Assembly (NCBI GenBank): GCA_949987705.1
Contig: OX465283.1
Coordinates: 156,131,850 to 156,195,849 of the forward strand
Direction of reading: 5' to 3'
DNA from: Thereva unica
Lineage: Eukaryota; Arthropoda; Insecta; Diptera; Therevidae
Length of the DNA stretch: 64,000 bases
The notes below the pieces were generated by a model. The model ran no database searches and was not told the origin of the DNA. It saw only the letters and a program-made list of their open reading frames with translations. The position numbers were made by a program, and so were the translations under genes. This document shows positions 1-12,406 of the stretch, one piece after another; within the stretch, counting starts at the first letter, position 1; the number at the start of each line of letters is the position of its first letter.

Positions 1-2040
1 TCGAATGCGCCTCATTTTACACCACCGTTTATGATTTCATTGCAGCTGCCTATCGCAGATCTTAATTTGTTATGCTTTTCGTGTTCAACTTATGAGGAAT
101 CTATACATCGAGCTTCTTTTTATAACCAGCTTTGGGTAAATGATTGAAAACACTTGTATGGACAATATCTAGTACAAATAATTTGTCTTTAGGTAGAATA
201 CAGCCATTGACATAAAAGAAGGGAAATAATCGTGGATATATAATTGTGGAAACAAACCGAGCTCATTTGTGGAGACTTGAGAGTTTCAATGCCCATGAAA
301 ACAGCGATTTTTAGATACCCTTCTGTTATGGCGTCGGTTCTAGCTGATGAAGTTAGAGAATGGTTCTACGTTCTAATAATATTAGTTGTCGACGATGAGA
401 AATGCAACCTTAATCAAGCGACTGCAGATATTGACAGAAGAATTTTAATTGAATCCGTGCGTCTACGATCTATCGAGAAGATACAACAAACGAACGACAA
501 GAAATTTCTTTTGTTAAGTAGTATATTAGTGGAGATGATCTAGATAGTGAAATAATGAAGACTTTGACTAACTTTTGTAATATTCACGTCGTGTAGGTCT
601 TTGCTTTTTTTTTGCTACCTTGTTAACTAATTCACCAAAACCAACTACAATGTAATCATAGTTGGCACAAATATCCTGAAATTCTTGAAAAAGTTATGGG
701 CAAGACATATATTCTGGGCTTGATAGATGCAGTTTATATTCAGTCTATTAGAAGTATTCAGTTATTCTGCACAAGCACACTTGAAGAAGCAAACTTTCTT
801 CTTTTTCCTTAGCGCTAATTTCCTTCTGATATTAAAAATTCCAGACGATTTTCTGAAAGCTTGAGTTGACTTCTGTCTCACAGCTCGGGAGCTTAGCCTT
901 TTCACACAATTTCCTGTATGTTCATTTATTTTGTGCATCTCTAAACATGGCGTTGAAAGAAACAGATAAATCCCAAACTGTACAGATTTACTAAATATTT
1001 TCTCAAAAAATAATTTGAATATTATGAGAGAAAACAATCCAGGATTTGATGAAAATTCCTTGACTTTCATATTATACGTAAATTCCCTGACTTCTTCAAG
1101 TTTTTCAGAAAGTGGAAAGTGAACTCAGTTCGTCCTTCAAAAACACAAATCCCGGTCAGCATCTTTATTCTCCCAAAAATTCTACTACTAATTTAATTTC
1201 AATGACTATATAAAAAAATAAACTTCAACTTACAACATACCCCACAAAAACCGAACTTTATCTCAATATTTCTAGCTTTAACAATCCAGTCCATAATTTG
1301 ATGAATACATAGCGATTCTTTAAAGATAATAAATAAAATATATGACAGCTAATAAAAATTTTGTTACATAAAATCTAAATCGACAATAAAAACTCTACCC
1401 TTGGCTCTGGAATCATCCATCCCTCCATCGAATTAATCCAAATAATAATCAATCATTCAAAATCATATTAAAGTGACATTGAAAAAAAAGCCTTGTTAGT
1501 GCTGGAAAATATCCTTAAAATCCAAAAAAGAGATAGTAAGTAAATATACAAGCCCAGGACCTTCATTTGCTAACTTTTAGATTTTTTTTTAAGAAAAAGA
1601 GAGAAATTAAGTCAAGGAAAAATGTAATAAATTTAATGTTTTTTTTTTGTTTTTATCATTTTTTATTACTTTTCAAAGTATATTTTCAGGATGACAAAAA
1701 GAAGGAGGAGAAAAAATTATTTTGCAAGAAAAGGAAGAAGGAATTCATTAACATAAATAAAAAAAATCGCAAAAGGAAAGAAAAAAAAAGAATAAAAAAT
1801 ACAAGAATTTTTCTTTGCACATTAATGCAAATTATTTCCTTCATTTTTTTCACTTTCTTCTTCTTTTATCAGGATATGAAAAAATAAAAATAAACTTTTC
1901 TTAAGTATAAAACATACAGTCCCGAAAAAAAAATGAGAGAAGATTTTTTTCCATCTTGATCCGGATGAAAGTTTTTTATCCATGGAAGTTATTGTAATCG
2001 GTCCGAAAATCGAACTTTTCAACGTATTTTCATTTTTCAA
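1..2040. other. headcase intron, distal part; no gene seen
   Basis: AT-rich sequence lying downstream (in hdc orientation) of the donor at 8347, so intronic if hdc is read correctly. Open frames here are short and low-complexity (Phe/Lys-rich), with no recognisable family. Long A/T runs dominate 1560-1900. I see no exon with good splice sites. Confidence 0.5.
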
Positions 2041-2119
2041 GGTCCCAAGAGCATTTCAAGCAAAAATTTGAGAAGAAGTATGTGTGTGTGTGCGTACGTA
2101 TGTGGTCATTTTTTCATTG

Positions 2120-2520
2120 CACGAAAACGCGTGAACCAAAAAAAAATAACGACTTCGTTGAGGTGTGGTTCGAAGCGTATTAACGGAAATATGATCTGAA
2201 AAGATTTTTATAAAAATTGGTCGAGCCGTTTTTTTATTTTAAGCGACGTTCGTGATTTTTGTACCTGCACGATATCGCCCGAACCACAAAAGATATCGAC
2301 TTACTTGAGGTGCCGTTGGAAGAGTAGGTATTAACCAAAATATGATCTGAACAGATTTTCATAAAATTCGGTCGAACCGTTTTTTTTTTGTTTAAACGAC
2401 GTCCGCGTGAACCAAAAACTATATCGACTTCTTTTAGGTGCCAAAAGAAGAATATTAACGAAAAAATTACCTGAAAAAAATTTCATAACATTCGGTCGGG
2501 TCTTTTTTTGTTTAAATGGA
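2120..2520. repeat. three diverged tandem units of ~130-150 bp
   Basis: The phrase 'gaacca(c/a)aa ... cgactt ... gaggtg' recurs at about 2132, 2281 and 2408. Each time it is followed by 'attaac', 'tctgaa(a/c)agattt', 'cataaaattcggtcgaaccg' or variants, and then a T-run. The spacing is about 149 and 127 bp and the units are clearly diverged. This is probably a decayed subrepeat of a transposon. No coding capacity is apparent. Confidence 0.65.
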
Positions 2521-3365
2521 AAAACTTTGGATAAGTGTCAGAAAGGCCTTAAATTGATAAGTTTTGCTAATATCTCATAAACTCGATGGAATCGGACCTG
2601 TTCTAAACAAAGTGAACTTTTTTGGGTACTGCACAGCACTAGTCTTCCAACAAAACCCTTTACCCTTTACAAACATCACGAATTTTTCAAACCTTGAATC
2701 AACACTTTTTTGACGGAGAATTGTTTTCTATGAGTGAAACAGTTTCAAGAAATTGCGGTTCATCCCGGGATATCCAGTACCTACGGCAAAATTTGTTGTT
2801 TTTGATCAAGTCTGACAAGTAGAGGTGGTTAACTATCGATAGTACTTTCGGTACTATCTGTAATAGGAAGGTACCCAAACTGAGTTGGTGTTTTGCCACA
2901 AACGCATCAACTGAACAGATACTCAGTTCGTGCTTGAAATTGTTGTTGCTTTTTCGCCAGAAATTAGAAATGCAAAAGCTCACTGGAATTATTCCAATTT
3001 TTTACTCTCTTTTGAGCGAGCTTTTACTTGGAAACTCAATTTCATGTTCTGTAGGCCCAAAGCAGGCATTTTTTCCTGACTTTAAAATGTGAAAAATGTA
3101 TGGGAAATCAGGAAATTTTAAAGTACAGTAGACTAATTTGCTCGAACTTGCGAAATTTTGGCGGTGAAGCCGGGGTATAAAATTCATTCAAGGAGTTTGC
3201 CAAACATCAATACACACAGTGCGAGTAGTTGCCCAAATTCTAGGCCCCGCCCCCATAAAATTAAGATTTTGATTTGTCCCAACTGAAACTACAACTGTCA
3301 AATCAGTTTGCCAACTGCCCCATACACGCTTCAATTCAGTGACATCACAACTCAGTTTGGGCAAC
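2521..3365. other. intronic, no feature seen
   Basis: No coding family, splice-bounded exon or repeat was recognised on either strand. Confidence 0.35.
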
Positions 3366-4080
3366 TATACCTTTTCAACTTCAAATTGGGACTAAATAAT
3401 TTCAAATTGGGATTAAACAATTTCAAATTGAGAATAAACAATTTTAAATTGGGACTAAACAATTTCAAATTGGGATCATGTTCATCGTGAATTACGAAGA
3501 GCGCTTTTAAGAAGCCAGATGACAAGGACTTTGTTCGCCATTGTCTAAGAAATGTTCAAAATATGTATCAGATGAATGTTGTATTAGTTATTGATAATGC
3601 GTCTTGACATACCTTTTCATGCCACAATCGAAGCAATTACAGCTAAGGTTAAAAGAGAATTAGCAATTGAAATGCCACAAATTTTAACCGTTTAAGACAG
3701 GGTTAATATGACTCAAGCCGAATATCGTTTACAATGGTTACAAACCATCTTCATTAATGATATAAGAAATCAAACAGTTGTGAACTGTGCAAAATATATC
3801 GCTCATCGTTCAAACACTCATACCCGATGCATTAAATATGGTGGATGTTCGTTTTTAAATAATGTTTTTATATTGTTATCTGGGATCATATTTATTCCAA
3901 ACTTAATAAAAAATAATTAATACTTTAATCTTTTCTGATAGTGGTTCATTTAGTACTTCAAATTGTTTGTTCCCAATTTGAAATTGTTTGGTTGCAATTT
4001 GAAGTTGTTTGTTCCCAATTTGAAATTGTTTATTTTCAATTTGTAATTGTTTAGTCCCAATTTGAAGTTGAAAAGGTATA
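3366..4080. mobile_element. Foldback-type element with arrayed inverted arms
   Basis: The left arm begins 'tataccttttcaacttcaaa' and continues as five ~21-bp units of the type 'aacaatttcaaattgggact' to about 3478. The right arm (about 3955-4080) is the reverse complement, again about five units, ending 'gaagttgaaaaggtata'. Inverted arms built of short direct repeats are the hallmark of Drosophila Foldback (FB) and Galileo-like elements. The ~470-bp centre has broken plus-strand frames (about 3500-3595 and 3708-3920), one containing VLVIDNA, which is transposase-like but too short to assign. No clear target duplication was found. Confidence 0.75.
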
Positions 4081-6420
4081 GATGGGTTCCATTAGATTCC
4101 CTTTTATACTGTTTAGATTAGCATGTGCTGTTGGCTTCGTTGAAAACCCTCTGAACTTGGTAATCTATCAGCAACATTTACATCTTCAATTCTTTTCCAA
4201 ATAGCTCCATCCGAAGCACCTTTAGTATACAGGTTTGGTACGTTGTTTCCACTTTCGTCGTCAGAACTGGAAGGGAATCGCATGCATAGTCTCGTACGTA
4301 CGTTTGGAATATTTTCCGTTTTCTTGTTGATTTACCGCTATTATAGTTATTTTAAATATAACTGAACTAGAACTGAACTTGAACTTCTGATACTAGTCAA
4401 TTTGCCACTAGTGCTAAACGTATTACTATTTTGTAAGAAGTCAGTTTATTCCATCTTCGTTCATCTTACTGGGAAGTTGATCGTATGGACCGAAAGGGTC
4501 AAATCCACATCCCAACTAAGTAGTTTCTCTTATAAAAAAATCTTTTCAAAAATCAACAATATTTTTTTTTTTCATTGAAAATCCTTAAAGAATTAAAGCT
4601 TCACTTTTAAGTACTTCCCCATTCCTTTCGAGATATTCACGAAAATAAAATACGACAGGATACAACAAGGGCTGGGGGATGAAAAAAAAATAAAAAAAAA
4701 CCAAAATCCCTCAAAATAGGGGATGAAAATTAGGATTTTGTGTTCTCGAAAATATGAATATGAAAATGTTTCACCTTCTTCATAGAACTCCTGATACAAG
4801 AAGTATTTATGTGTATATATCCTTACAGCAGATTTCACTTTCTCATTTTTTATTTTTTATTTTTATCCTATCCTTAAATACAAGAAAGAAGGATATATGT
4901 ATAACAAGAAAATTTGACAGATCTGTCAGGATTTTGTGTCTTAATTGAAAATGAAAATGATAATCGCCTACGCGTATATATCTCACCGTTGTCGTCCTTA
5001 TTGCAAAACGTTTTACGCAAAAAAAAAACGTTTTTCTCTGAAATACATCCTTAGGCGCCAAGGACGACCAGATACCAGATAAGAAAAAGGCAGGAAGAAG
5101 AAAGGCTAGAGAAAAAATGTGGATATCATCGAGAATTTTTTTTTTTTGGAAGAAAAACTGCGTTGGTCCTTGATGTGTGGCAGCGACAGCGGCGGAGGGT
5201 TTGTGCGTGCCCCAAAATACATATACTATATAAATACATACATATACGCAACAGAGACGCATTAAAGGAGGAAATTCGCGAAGGAAAAACACAAGGACGA
5301 AAGGAAAGAAGAAAAACACGTGAAAATCGATTTTCATTCCTACATCAACTTAGGCAATATTGCGAAAGGAGAAAATTCAAGGGAAAAAGGACGAAGAGAA
5401 AATACAGGAGAGACGACGACGAAAGGACGAAAAAAAAATATATAGATTGAGTAGATTTCCCATCACACGCACCCCAGACGGCTGTTACGCACCCAGGATG
5501 TTTTTAAGGGATGAAGAAAAGGACGATTTTTTTTGTGTTGTGAGATGTTTTGTGTATGGGAGTCCTTGTAGACCTTACAGAAGAGGGTGGTGGTTGCAGG
5601 GTGCCGGGTGTTTTACGCACAGACACGCACAAATCAACGACAGTCCGTGAACAATTGATTGCGAAAATCTTAGAAAATAGGACGAGAGAAAAGGATATTG
5701 AGAACGAGGAAGATGAACGAGGAGATTGAGAACGAGGATTTTTGTCTTGACAGTATTGTGGGATGGAAATAAGGACCTGAAAGAATAAAAAAATAAAGGG
5801 CTTGTTGAAGAAGGAGAAAGAGAATGGAATATAGTAAAAATACGGTTCAGCCTACACAGATCACATCACAATCAGGATTCTTGTGGATGATTGAAAAAGG
5901 AAGAAAGGAAGAAGCAACAAGAAGACAGTTGACCCCTAAAATATGTAGGGACTTGCGTAGGCTCAACACCATGCTCCTTACAGATTTTTGTGTTTTTTAT
6001 TATTAACCTTGACCTTGGTAAGGATTATTGTGGAATACTTACATACACATAGACATATATTGAATATTTTTTTTAATGTGGCAGTACTAAGCTCGGGAGT
6101 CACCCTTTGTACTACTATAGTCTATTATGTCGTTTGTCACGTCATGGTGCATTACAACGGCTGAGGGATGAAAAGTAAGTAAGCTTAGTACGAGGCGGGA
6201 GGCAATAGGTTAAGAGGGTTATGAGGGTTCTAGGGGGTGTTGAAGAAGGTGGCGATGATCTCGGCGTTTAAGATCTTGGATGTTGTAGGAGCTCGGAAAT
6301 ACTGACTGCGAGAAATTGTTCCACGGTCGTGTAGTTCTATTTACAAACGAATTGCTATCCTGTTGAGTGCGCGAATAGGCAAGTGCTGGGAGTGAGTCGA
6401 GTTGGCTAATCTGGTGTTGC
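4081..6420. other. intronic, low-complexity; no gene seen
   Basis: Contains purine-rich stretches (about 5240-5450 and 5640-5830, many GAA/GGA/AAG) that keep frames open by composition alone. No domain, exon border or mobile-element end was recognised. Confidence 0.35.
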
Positions 6421-6434
6421 GGGTATGAGATTGG

Positions 6435-6940
6435 TATCGGAAAATATCACGTAATTTTTCCTCAATAAACAGTGTAAAATTGCTACATTAAGTAAAACAC
6501 GTTTCTCCACTAAAGACCCCCACTCACTTACAGGCCGCCGGCAGGCCAGATCCGCAGGTATCGGCCCGATGAAGGCCACACAATATTCAGTCTGACTGAA
6601 GGATGAGGATTTCAGGTATTCGCCTGACAGGCCGTAGCAGGCAGGTAACGAGAAGTGTTTAGCGGAGTGGAGGGAGTCGAACCGAATCTCACCAAATCGC
6701 AAGAGGGGCGGGGGGAGGGTGGTTCTCGGAAAATATTACGTAATTTTTTCCTCAAGAAACAGTGTAAAATTGCTAAAAAAAACTGGGTTAGATGTAAAAC
6801 ATGTTTCTCCAATAAACACTAAAATTTACTTACAGGCCGCCGGCAGGCCAGGTCGGCAGGCACGGCCCGATGAAGGCCACACAATATTCAGTCTGACTGA
6901 AAGATGAGGATTTAAAGTAACCGCCTGACAGGCCGTGGCA
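6435..6940. repeat. ~220-bp direct duplication, two copies
   Basis: Copy A (about 6435-6640) and copy B (about 6724-6940) share 'cggaaaatat(c/t)acgtaatt', 'cagtgtaaaattgct', 'ttacaggccgccggcaggcc', 'cccgatgaaggccacacaat' and 'cgcctgacaggccgt(a/g)gca', in the same order. They differ by scattered substitutions and small indels. Each has an unusually GC-rich core in an AT-rich intron. The unit may be a short transposon or a local tandem duplication; the family was not identified. Confidence 0.8.
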
Positions 6941-7329
6941 TGAAGGCGACGTCATGAATCCCTACAGACACACAGGCGAAGACGACAGTTTAGAATAGCA
7001 GATTGTTAATTCAAGTGCAAAAATGTTCATAGCCTCAACGAAAACTTCAAACACACAAACAGATTGGTGACTGGAAAAAACGTTTCTTGTGAAATTCCAA
7101 GCACTGAGATGCTTGTTTGGCGATTTGGAATATGTGGTCATTCCATCGTAAATCTTTGGCTAATCTCACGATAAATATGGTAAGTGATAGGCCGGCCATT
7201 AGTTCAACATGATCCACTAGCACGAATGGAGAGGTGCTGAACTGTTTTTTTTTTAAATAACACAGTACTTGGTTTTGGTGGAGTTGAATTCGACACGATT
7301 CTTACTTTCCCACTCTAGAATGAGTTTAT

Positions 7330-8142
7330 CGTTATTAAGTTGTCCCTATTAATCGAGATGGACATTAGTGCACGGCCATCAAGACAAGGTATGGTTCGTG
7401 TCTGTCTTATGTTGAAGGCGTAGATACGAATAACGTAGGGTACTGTCGCCAAGGAAGATGAGAAGTGGATTGAACGGGATTGAAAGTAGGTCATTTATAA
7501 AAATAAGAAATAGGATAGGTGATAAAATTGACCCTTGGGGGACCCCCGCAGAGATCGCGTGGGATGCAGATTTGTCGCCATTCAATACTACCTTGATTGA
7601 ACGGCTGGAAAGGAAACTCTCGATCTATTTCTGTAGAAGTGAGTCAACTCCAATAGCGTTGAGTTTACCTAGCAGGGATGGGTGCCAATCGAAAGCCTTG
7701 GGAGATATCCAGAGCAACTAGACTAGACTCAACCTCAGATCCCGCTGAGGTGTTCTAAAAGACCACCAGTGGATCTTTTTTGTTGGAAGCCATATTGCGT
7801 GTCGTTTATGAGTAGGTTGGATTCGAGATATCACATAAGCTTTTTGTTGCTTATCGTCTCCATGGTTTTGGAGAGAATAGAAGTAATTGCTATGGGGTAG
7901 TAGTTGCAGAGAAAACTGGAGTCACCTTTTTTCGGTATGGGCTGAACATGAGCAAGTTTCCAAGGGTAAACTCCGTAGTTTGATAGGGCAAAAAGTTTGC
8001 GCACAGGCTTAACCAAAGGGCATTCTTGCCTGTATGATCCTGGTGATACGGATAGCGACAGAGTTGAGGTTCTTATTTCGAAAACACAAGTCCCAGTCAG
8101 TATATTGGAAATATTTTTATTGGGCTTCGCATAATGCCACAC
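7330..8142 (-). pseudogene. CR1/Jockey-like LINE reverse transcriptase relic
   Basis: Minus-strand pieces carry recognisable reverse transcriptase blocks. At 7831-8142 there is 'LAHVQPIPKKGDSSF' followed by a Y-P-I-A-ITSILSKTME segment (the usual YRPI-S-L---K--E block). At 7379-7585 there is 'GVPQGSILSPILFLIFINDL', the QG-x-LSP-LF block. The catalytic YADD region is damaged (the residues after INDL read FLGDS). Frames are interrupted between the pieces and no endonuclease part is seen. This is a 5'-truncated, decayed copy. The clade is assigned from motif style only. Confidence 0.7.
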
Positions 8143-8347
8143 AGTTATCTTAACTGGCTTGGGAGGGGTGGGAAATTTGAGCTGGAAGTTAGCGTTGACT
8201 AATCAGGGGTCCGAATTGGCCAGAGGTGGTGAATCAACTTTGACGGAGTAACGCGCTGGATGAGGAGAAAAAGACAAGGTTACTTGATCAGCAACATCAG
8301 GGACTCTTTGGGGTATCTAGAGTAAAAAAAATTGAACAAGTACTTAC

Positions 8348-8392
8348 CGAACACGTTCTGAATAAATCTCAACTTTAGACTTAAGCTGTTGT

Positions 8393-8424
<32 letters not shown>

Positions 8425-9351
8425 TTGATGAATCGACACTTGATGTTGCGATGTTATTTGTTGCTTTTTACCAGGTGCTAAATTAATATTATGTATCGGT
8501 GAAATACTATGTTCACTCGATGCCGATACTGGTGGCGATGTTGAGCCATTGCTTGACGATAAGCTACCAGTACGTCCGCGTAGCTCAGCTGTTGTTATCA
8601 TAACATTATTATTATTTGCATTATTATTCGTATTATTAACTTGAGAATTTGGATGATATGTGCCTGGATTTGATGTCGATATAGCCAATGTTGGCTTTTG
8701 ATTATTACGATTACGTTTCTTCTTCTTTTTTGTTGCCTCTTCATCGAAACGTCCTGCTAGATTATTATTAGTTGGTGCTACCCAATCTAAATCTTTCTTC
8801 AAATGACCACGTCCACATTTACAGCCGCATGCTTTAAATACTAGATCGTAACCTTTTTTCGTCCATAGATTTTGTGCACGCTGTCTTTCTGACCAGGATC
8901 TAGCACGGCCGATTGATTTTAGCGATGTTAGGACACCTTGTTCCCATGATTCAAAGCATTCTCTATGCATGTACTGGCCGGTAGCACAGTTTTCATTGTT
9001 GCATATGACACGAATGCAGTCGCTTAGATCGTCTAGATTTATCATACCATAGTCTGGTGCGCTCATCTTGAAACAATCTCCTGTTGGGACACAGCATCGG
9101 GCGAAATTTTCTTGGAGTTGTTGTTGTTGATGATGATTTTGATGACCAACACCGTTTTGTTGTTGATGTTGTTGGTGATGCTGTTGTTGCTGCTGCTGCT
9201 GTTGTTGTTGCTGCTGCTGATGCTGCTGTTGCTGCTGCTGTTGATGTCCATTTGTGGCTGTTGTCTCAAAATTATGATCTGGATCTGACAATCCTAGCAA
9301 ATTATGGACATCAACACCCGAATGGGTGCTATTGTTTCTTCGCGGCGCCAT
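8348..9351 (-). CDS. hdc: Headcase (HECA family), first coding exon
   Basis: Headcase is a cytoplasmic regulator known from Drosophila imaginal cells, tracheal branching and, with Unkempt, growth and neuronal timing downstream of mTOR. The start chosen is the ATG at 9351, giving a protein beginning MAPRRN as in fly Headcase; an in-frame ATG three codons upstream (9360) is possible. A glutamine/histidine-rich stretch spans about residues 30-80. The conserved HECA N-terminal module follows at about 85-195, rich in Cys and His: CCVPTGDCFK, VICNNENC, MHRECFESWE, RARSWSERQRAQNLWTKKGY, ACGCKCGRGHLKKDLDW. Low-complexity KKKKKRNRNN, Asn, Ser and a second Gln tract come after. The exon ends at 8348 with CG|GTAAGT, phase 2, and the in-frame TAA just past the donor is intronic. 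Later exons, including any readthrough stop as described for Drosophila hdc, lie outside the window. Confidence 0.93.
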
Positions 9352-11645
9352 AAGGAGCAACGGATGATAAGCGGCTAAGGTAGCTATTTTTGTAGTTTTA
9401 TTTAATACTTTTGTAAAGTAAAAAAATGTAGTTTTTCGATACTTTATTCTTTTTTTATTTTATCAAAACTCTTCCTTTACAGGAAAAAAGAGTTTCTTAA
9501 AAAAAAATCCTCTTTTATTTCCTTTATTCTTATAAAACTTTCTCCTTCTTCCTTACTTTTTATATTTATTTTTATATTTATGTGTAAAAGTAGAAAATTT
9601 TTATATTTATATTTTTTAATTTTATTATTTTTTAATTTTAATTTAAATTCTCAAAAAACACTTTTTGCAACATTTTGTAAATCTTTTCCTCTTTTTTTAA
9701 ATTTTTATTTAATATCATCAAACCAAATTCTCCAAAGTTTTTTTGTTTTAAGTTTTTGTTTTTTTATATTTTTTTTTTTATTTTAAATTTACTTTTCGAA
9801 ATTTTAAATAAAAATCGCGTTTTGCTGTTGTTGCTGCTGCTGCTGCTTCCCAGCCACAAATTTTATCAAAAAACAATTTTTTCATTTAGTATTAATATTT
9901 ATATTTAATAAAATTACAAAATTTCTACTTTTTTGTTTTAATATTAAATTTTGTTTTTTCTTGTTTTTTTTTTTAATTATCAAATTCCTGAGCTTTATAC
10001 TTTTATTTGTTTTTTGTTTTATATTTATTATTATTTATTTATATTTTTTATTATCACGCTTGTTCTCTTAATTTTTCAATTTTTTAATTTGCTATATTTG
10101 TTTTTGTTTTTTTGATGTAAAAAAAATTATTAGTATTTTATCTTTTGTGTATAAAATTTTGTTTTTAATTTTTATGATTTTATAAAAATTTGTTTTATGT
10201 TTTATAAAAAAATTTTTAGTTCAGTATTTTTTTTTATTTTTTAATTTTAAACTTAAGAAAACTTTGTCACATTTTCTTTGTTTTATATTTAATATATTTT
10301 TTAGTTTTAGTTTTCTTTATTTATATTTCTCAAATTCACTACTTGACGACGTCTTGAAACTCTTTTACGACGAAAAAAGTAATAAAACAAATTCTAAACG
10401 AAAATTAAAGTATAAAACAATTTTTTGTGGGATTTCTTTCAAAGCAGAATGAAAAAAACAATTTAACAATAATAATTATTAAAAAAATTTACTAAAAGTT
10501 TTCTTTTTACATTACTATTATTTTTTTGTTTAAACGTTTTTTAAATATTTTTATAGTTTTTTAAGTTTTATTTTGTTTTATTAAATTTTCACTTTATTTT
10601 TGTTTCTCACTTAATTTTTTTTATAATTAAATTCACAAAACAAACAAAATTACCAAAAAACGCCGACCAAAAAAATAACACTTTTTTTAAACACTTTGAA
10701 ACTTTTGTCACTAATATTTATTATTTAATTTATTTTTTTCCAATCAAGGGTAGTTTAAGAGAGAAGGGGTTGTTGTTGATGATTATTTATTTTAAAAACA
10801 TTTGCATTTTTTGTTATAAACAAAATCGTGTTAAGTCACTTAATAAAATTTTTATTATTTTGTTTTTATATTTTTAAATCACTGCGGGATTAACAAAAAT
10901 TTAAATTTGTTTTACAAATCAACAGAAACCAGGTAGCGGCACATATCTATCTGTCAAAACTAGAACAGTTAAACTGTCAAAAAAAAATTAAAATTTCAAA
11001 CGGTTTTTCCCCGAATTTTATTTTGCAGTAGTAACCGAAAAATAAACACTTTTTGTTGTTATAGTGTTTAAAGTGTTTTTTCGGAGATGGTTTAGGATGC
11101 TTTTATTAAATTTAAAAACGAAAGTGATTTTTTTTCTTTTTGGAAATTAAATTTTCACTAAATTTTCTCAAGTATTACAACAAAACGGAAATTTTGTGTC
11201 TGTATTTAAATTAATAATAGGAAAATTTTTGTTGCTTTTCATCAATTCAAATTTTGTTTTTTTGTTCAATTCAATTCGCAAAGAGGAAATGTTTCTTTAT
11301 TTTAACAAAAAAAAAAACGATTTTGTTTTTTATTTATATTTTTCCTCAAGGATTTTTTTTGTTAATATTATTTATATTTATATCTTCCTTGCAAAACCAT
11401 ATTTTTTTTGTATATTATGTTTTTCCTTTATTTTTATTTTTATAGTATTATTTAATTTTTTTTTATTTATATTTCCCTTCTCTTAAAAAATTTATTTTTA
11501 TATATTTTCTTTTTTTTTGTTATCAAAAAAATTACTTAATAGATATAAGTAAATATATTATATATAATAGTATATAAGAAAAATGTAAACCGGTCTCACT
11601 CGCAAGTCGCTCTGAACTGATCTATCGGAAAGCGAAAACGAAACT
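9352..11645 (-). other. hdc: Proposed hdc 5' leader, very AT-rich
   Basis: A stretch of ~2.3 kb between the hdc start codon and the best core-promoter match. It is made mostly of T-runs, A-runs and short CTG/GTT repeats (e.g. about 9823-9850). No stable coding frame or transposon was recognised. It may be an uninterrupted long 5' UTR or may contain a 5' UTR intron; the sequence alone does not decide. Confidence 0.4.
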
Positions 11646-11647
11646 GA
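11614..11647 (-). promoter_or_regulatory. hdc: Candidate Inr + DPE core promoter for hdc
   Basis: On the minus strand TCAGTT occupies 11647-11642 and matches the fly initiator TCAKTY, with A+1 at 11645. At exactly +28 to +32 (11618-11614) the strand reads AGTTC, a full match to the DPE consensus RGWYV. No TATA box stands at -30. Inr+DPE, TATA-less promoters are typical of fly developmental genes. A second weaker Inr-like TCAGTT lies at about 11621-11616. Confidence 0.5.
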
Positions 11648-12406
11648 ATTCACTTTATGTTTGGCCGTGTGTCATGCAGCAACCAGAGCAGCAGGCAGGC
11701 AGGCAGCAGAAGCAAAAGCAAAAAAAAACAACAACACACAGAAAAAAGAAAGAAGGAAAAACGCACAACAAGAACAAGAAGAGAAGTATAGTGTATAGAG
11801 GGAAAATAAAGCAAAGTACAAACAACACAACACTCATGTATATACATATATATATATATATGAAAAACCATGCAACAAACGGCACTCTTCATACACAAAA
11901 CCAACAACGAAAACGACGGACGACGTACAAGAAGAAGAACTGGGGTTAAGGCTGAAATTTCCCTTCCTACGTCTCTGGGATATACTTCTCTTCTATATCC
12001 CTTGAACTCGCCACTTTCGGGGTGTACTATCAGAAAATGCGAACGAGAAATGGGGAATATGAATACTATTTCTCCCCATGCATGAAAAAAAATTTTATTA
12101 CACACACACTTGTATAATTCAAGAGATTCGCGCGGTATAAATTCAAATTTTATATACAGATGTGTATTTTCTCCTCTCTATATCAAACAAAAAAAATAAA
12201 ATTTCCCAAATCCAGAAGACTGGTTTTCTTTGTATGGGAAATTTCCTTGATACTTGTTTTTTTCGTTTTTTTTTATTATATTTTTTATTCTCATCGGAAT
12301 TTTCTCTCAATTTTCTTTTCAATATTGCAATAATGTCCCCCTCCCTCCCACCGCAAAAAAATTAATTCAAACCAATACTACATAAAATCTTCATCTTCAC
12401 CTTATC
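11646..12406. other. hdc promoter-proximal region
   Basis: Upstream of the proposed start site. It holds a CAG/GCAG-rich segment (11680-11715), an A-rich segment and a (TA)n microsatellite around 11840-11862. No gene seen. Confidence 0.4.

Noticed and set aside
5163..5650. Overlapping plus frames rich in Arg/Lys/Glu
   Set aside because: The purine-rich composition explains them; they overlap each other and an antisense frame and show no domain.
9084..9353. Plus-strand Ala/Val-rich and minus-strand Ser/Asn-rich frames across the hdc exon
   Set aside because: They are shadows of the CAG/CAA repeats in other frames.
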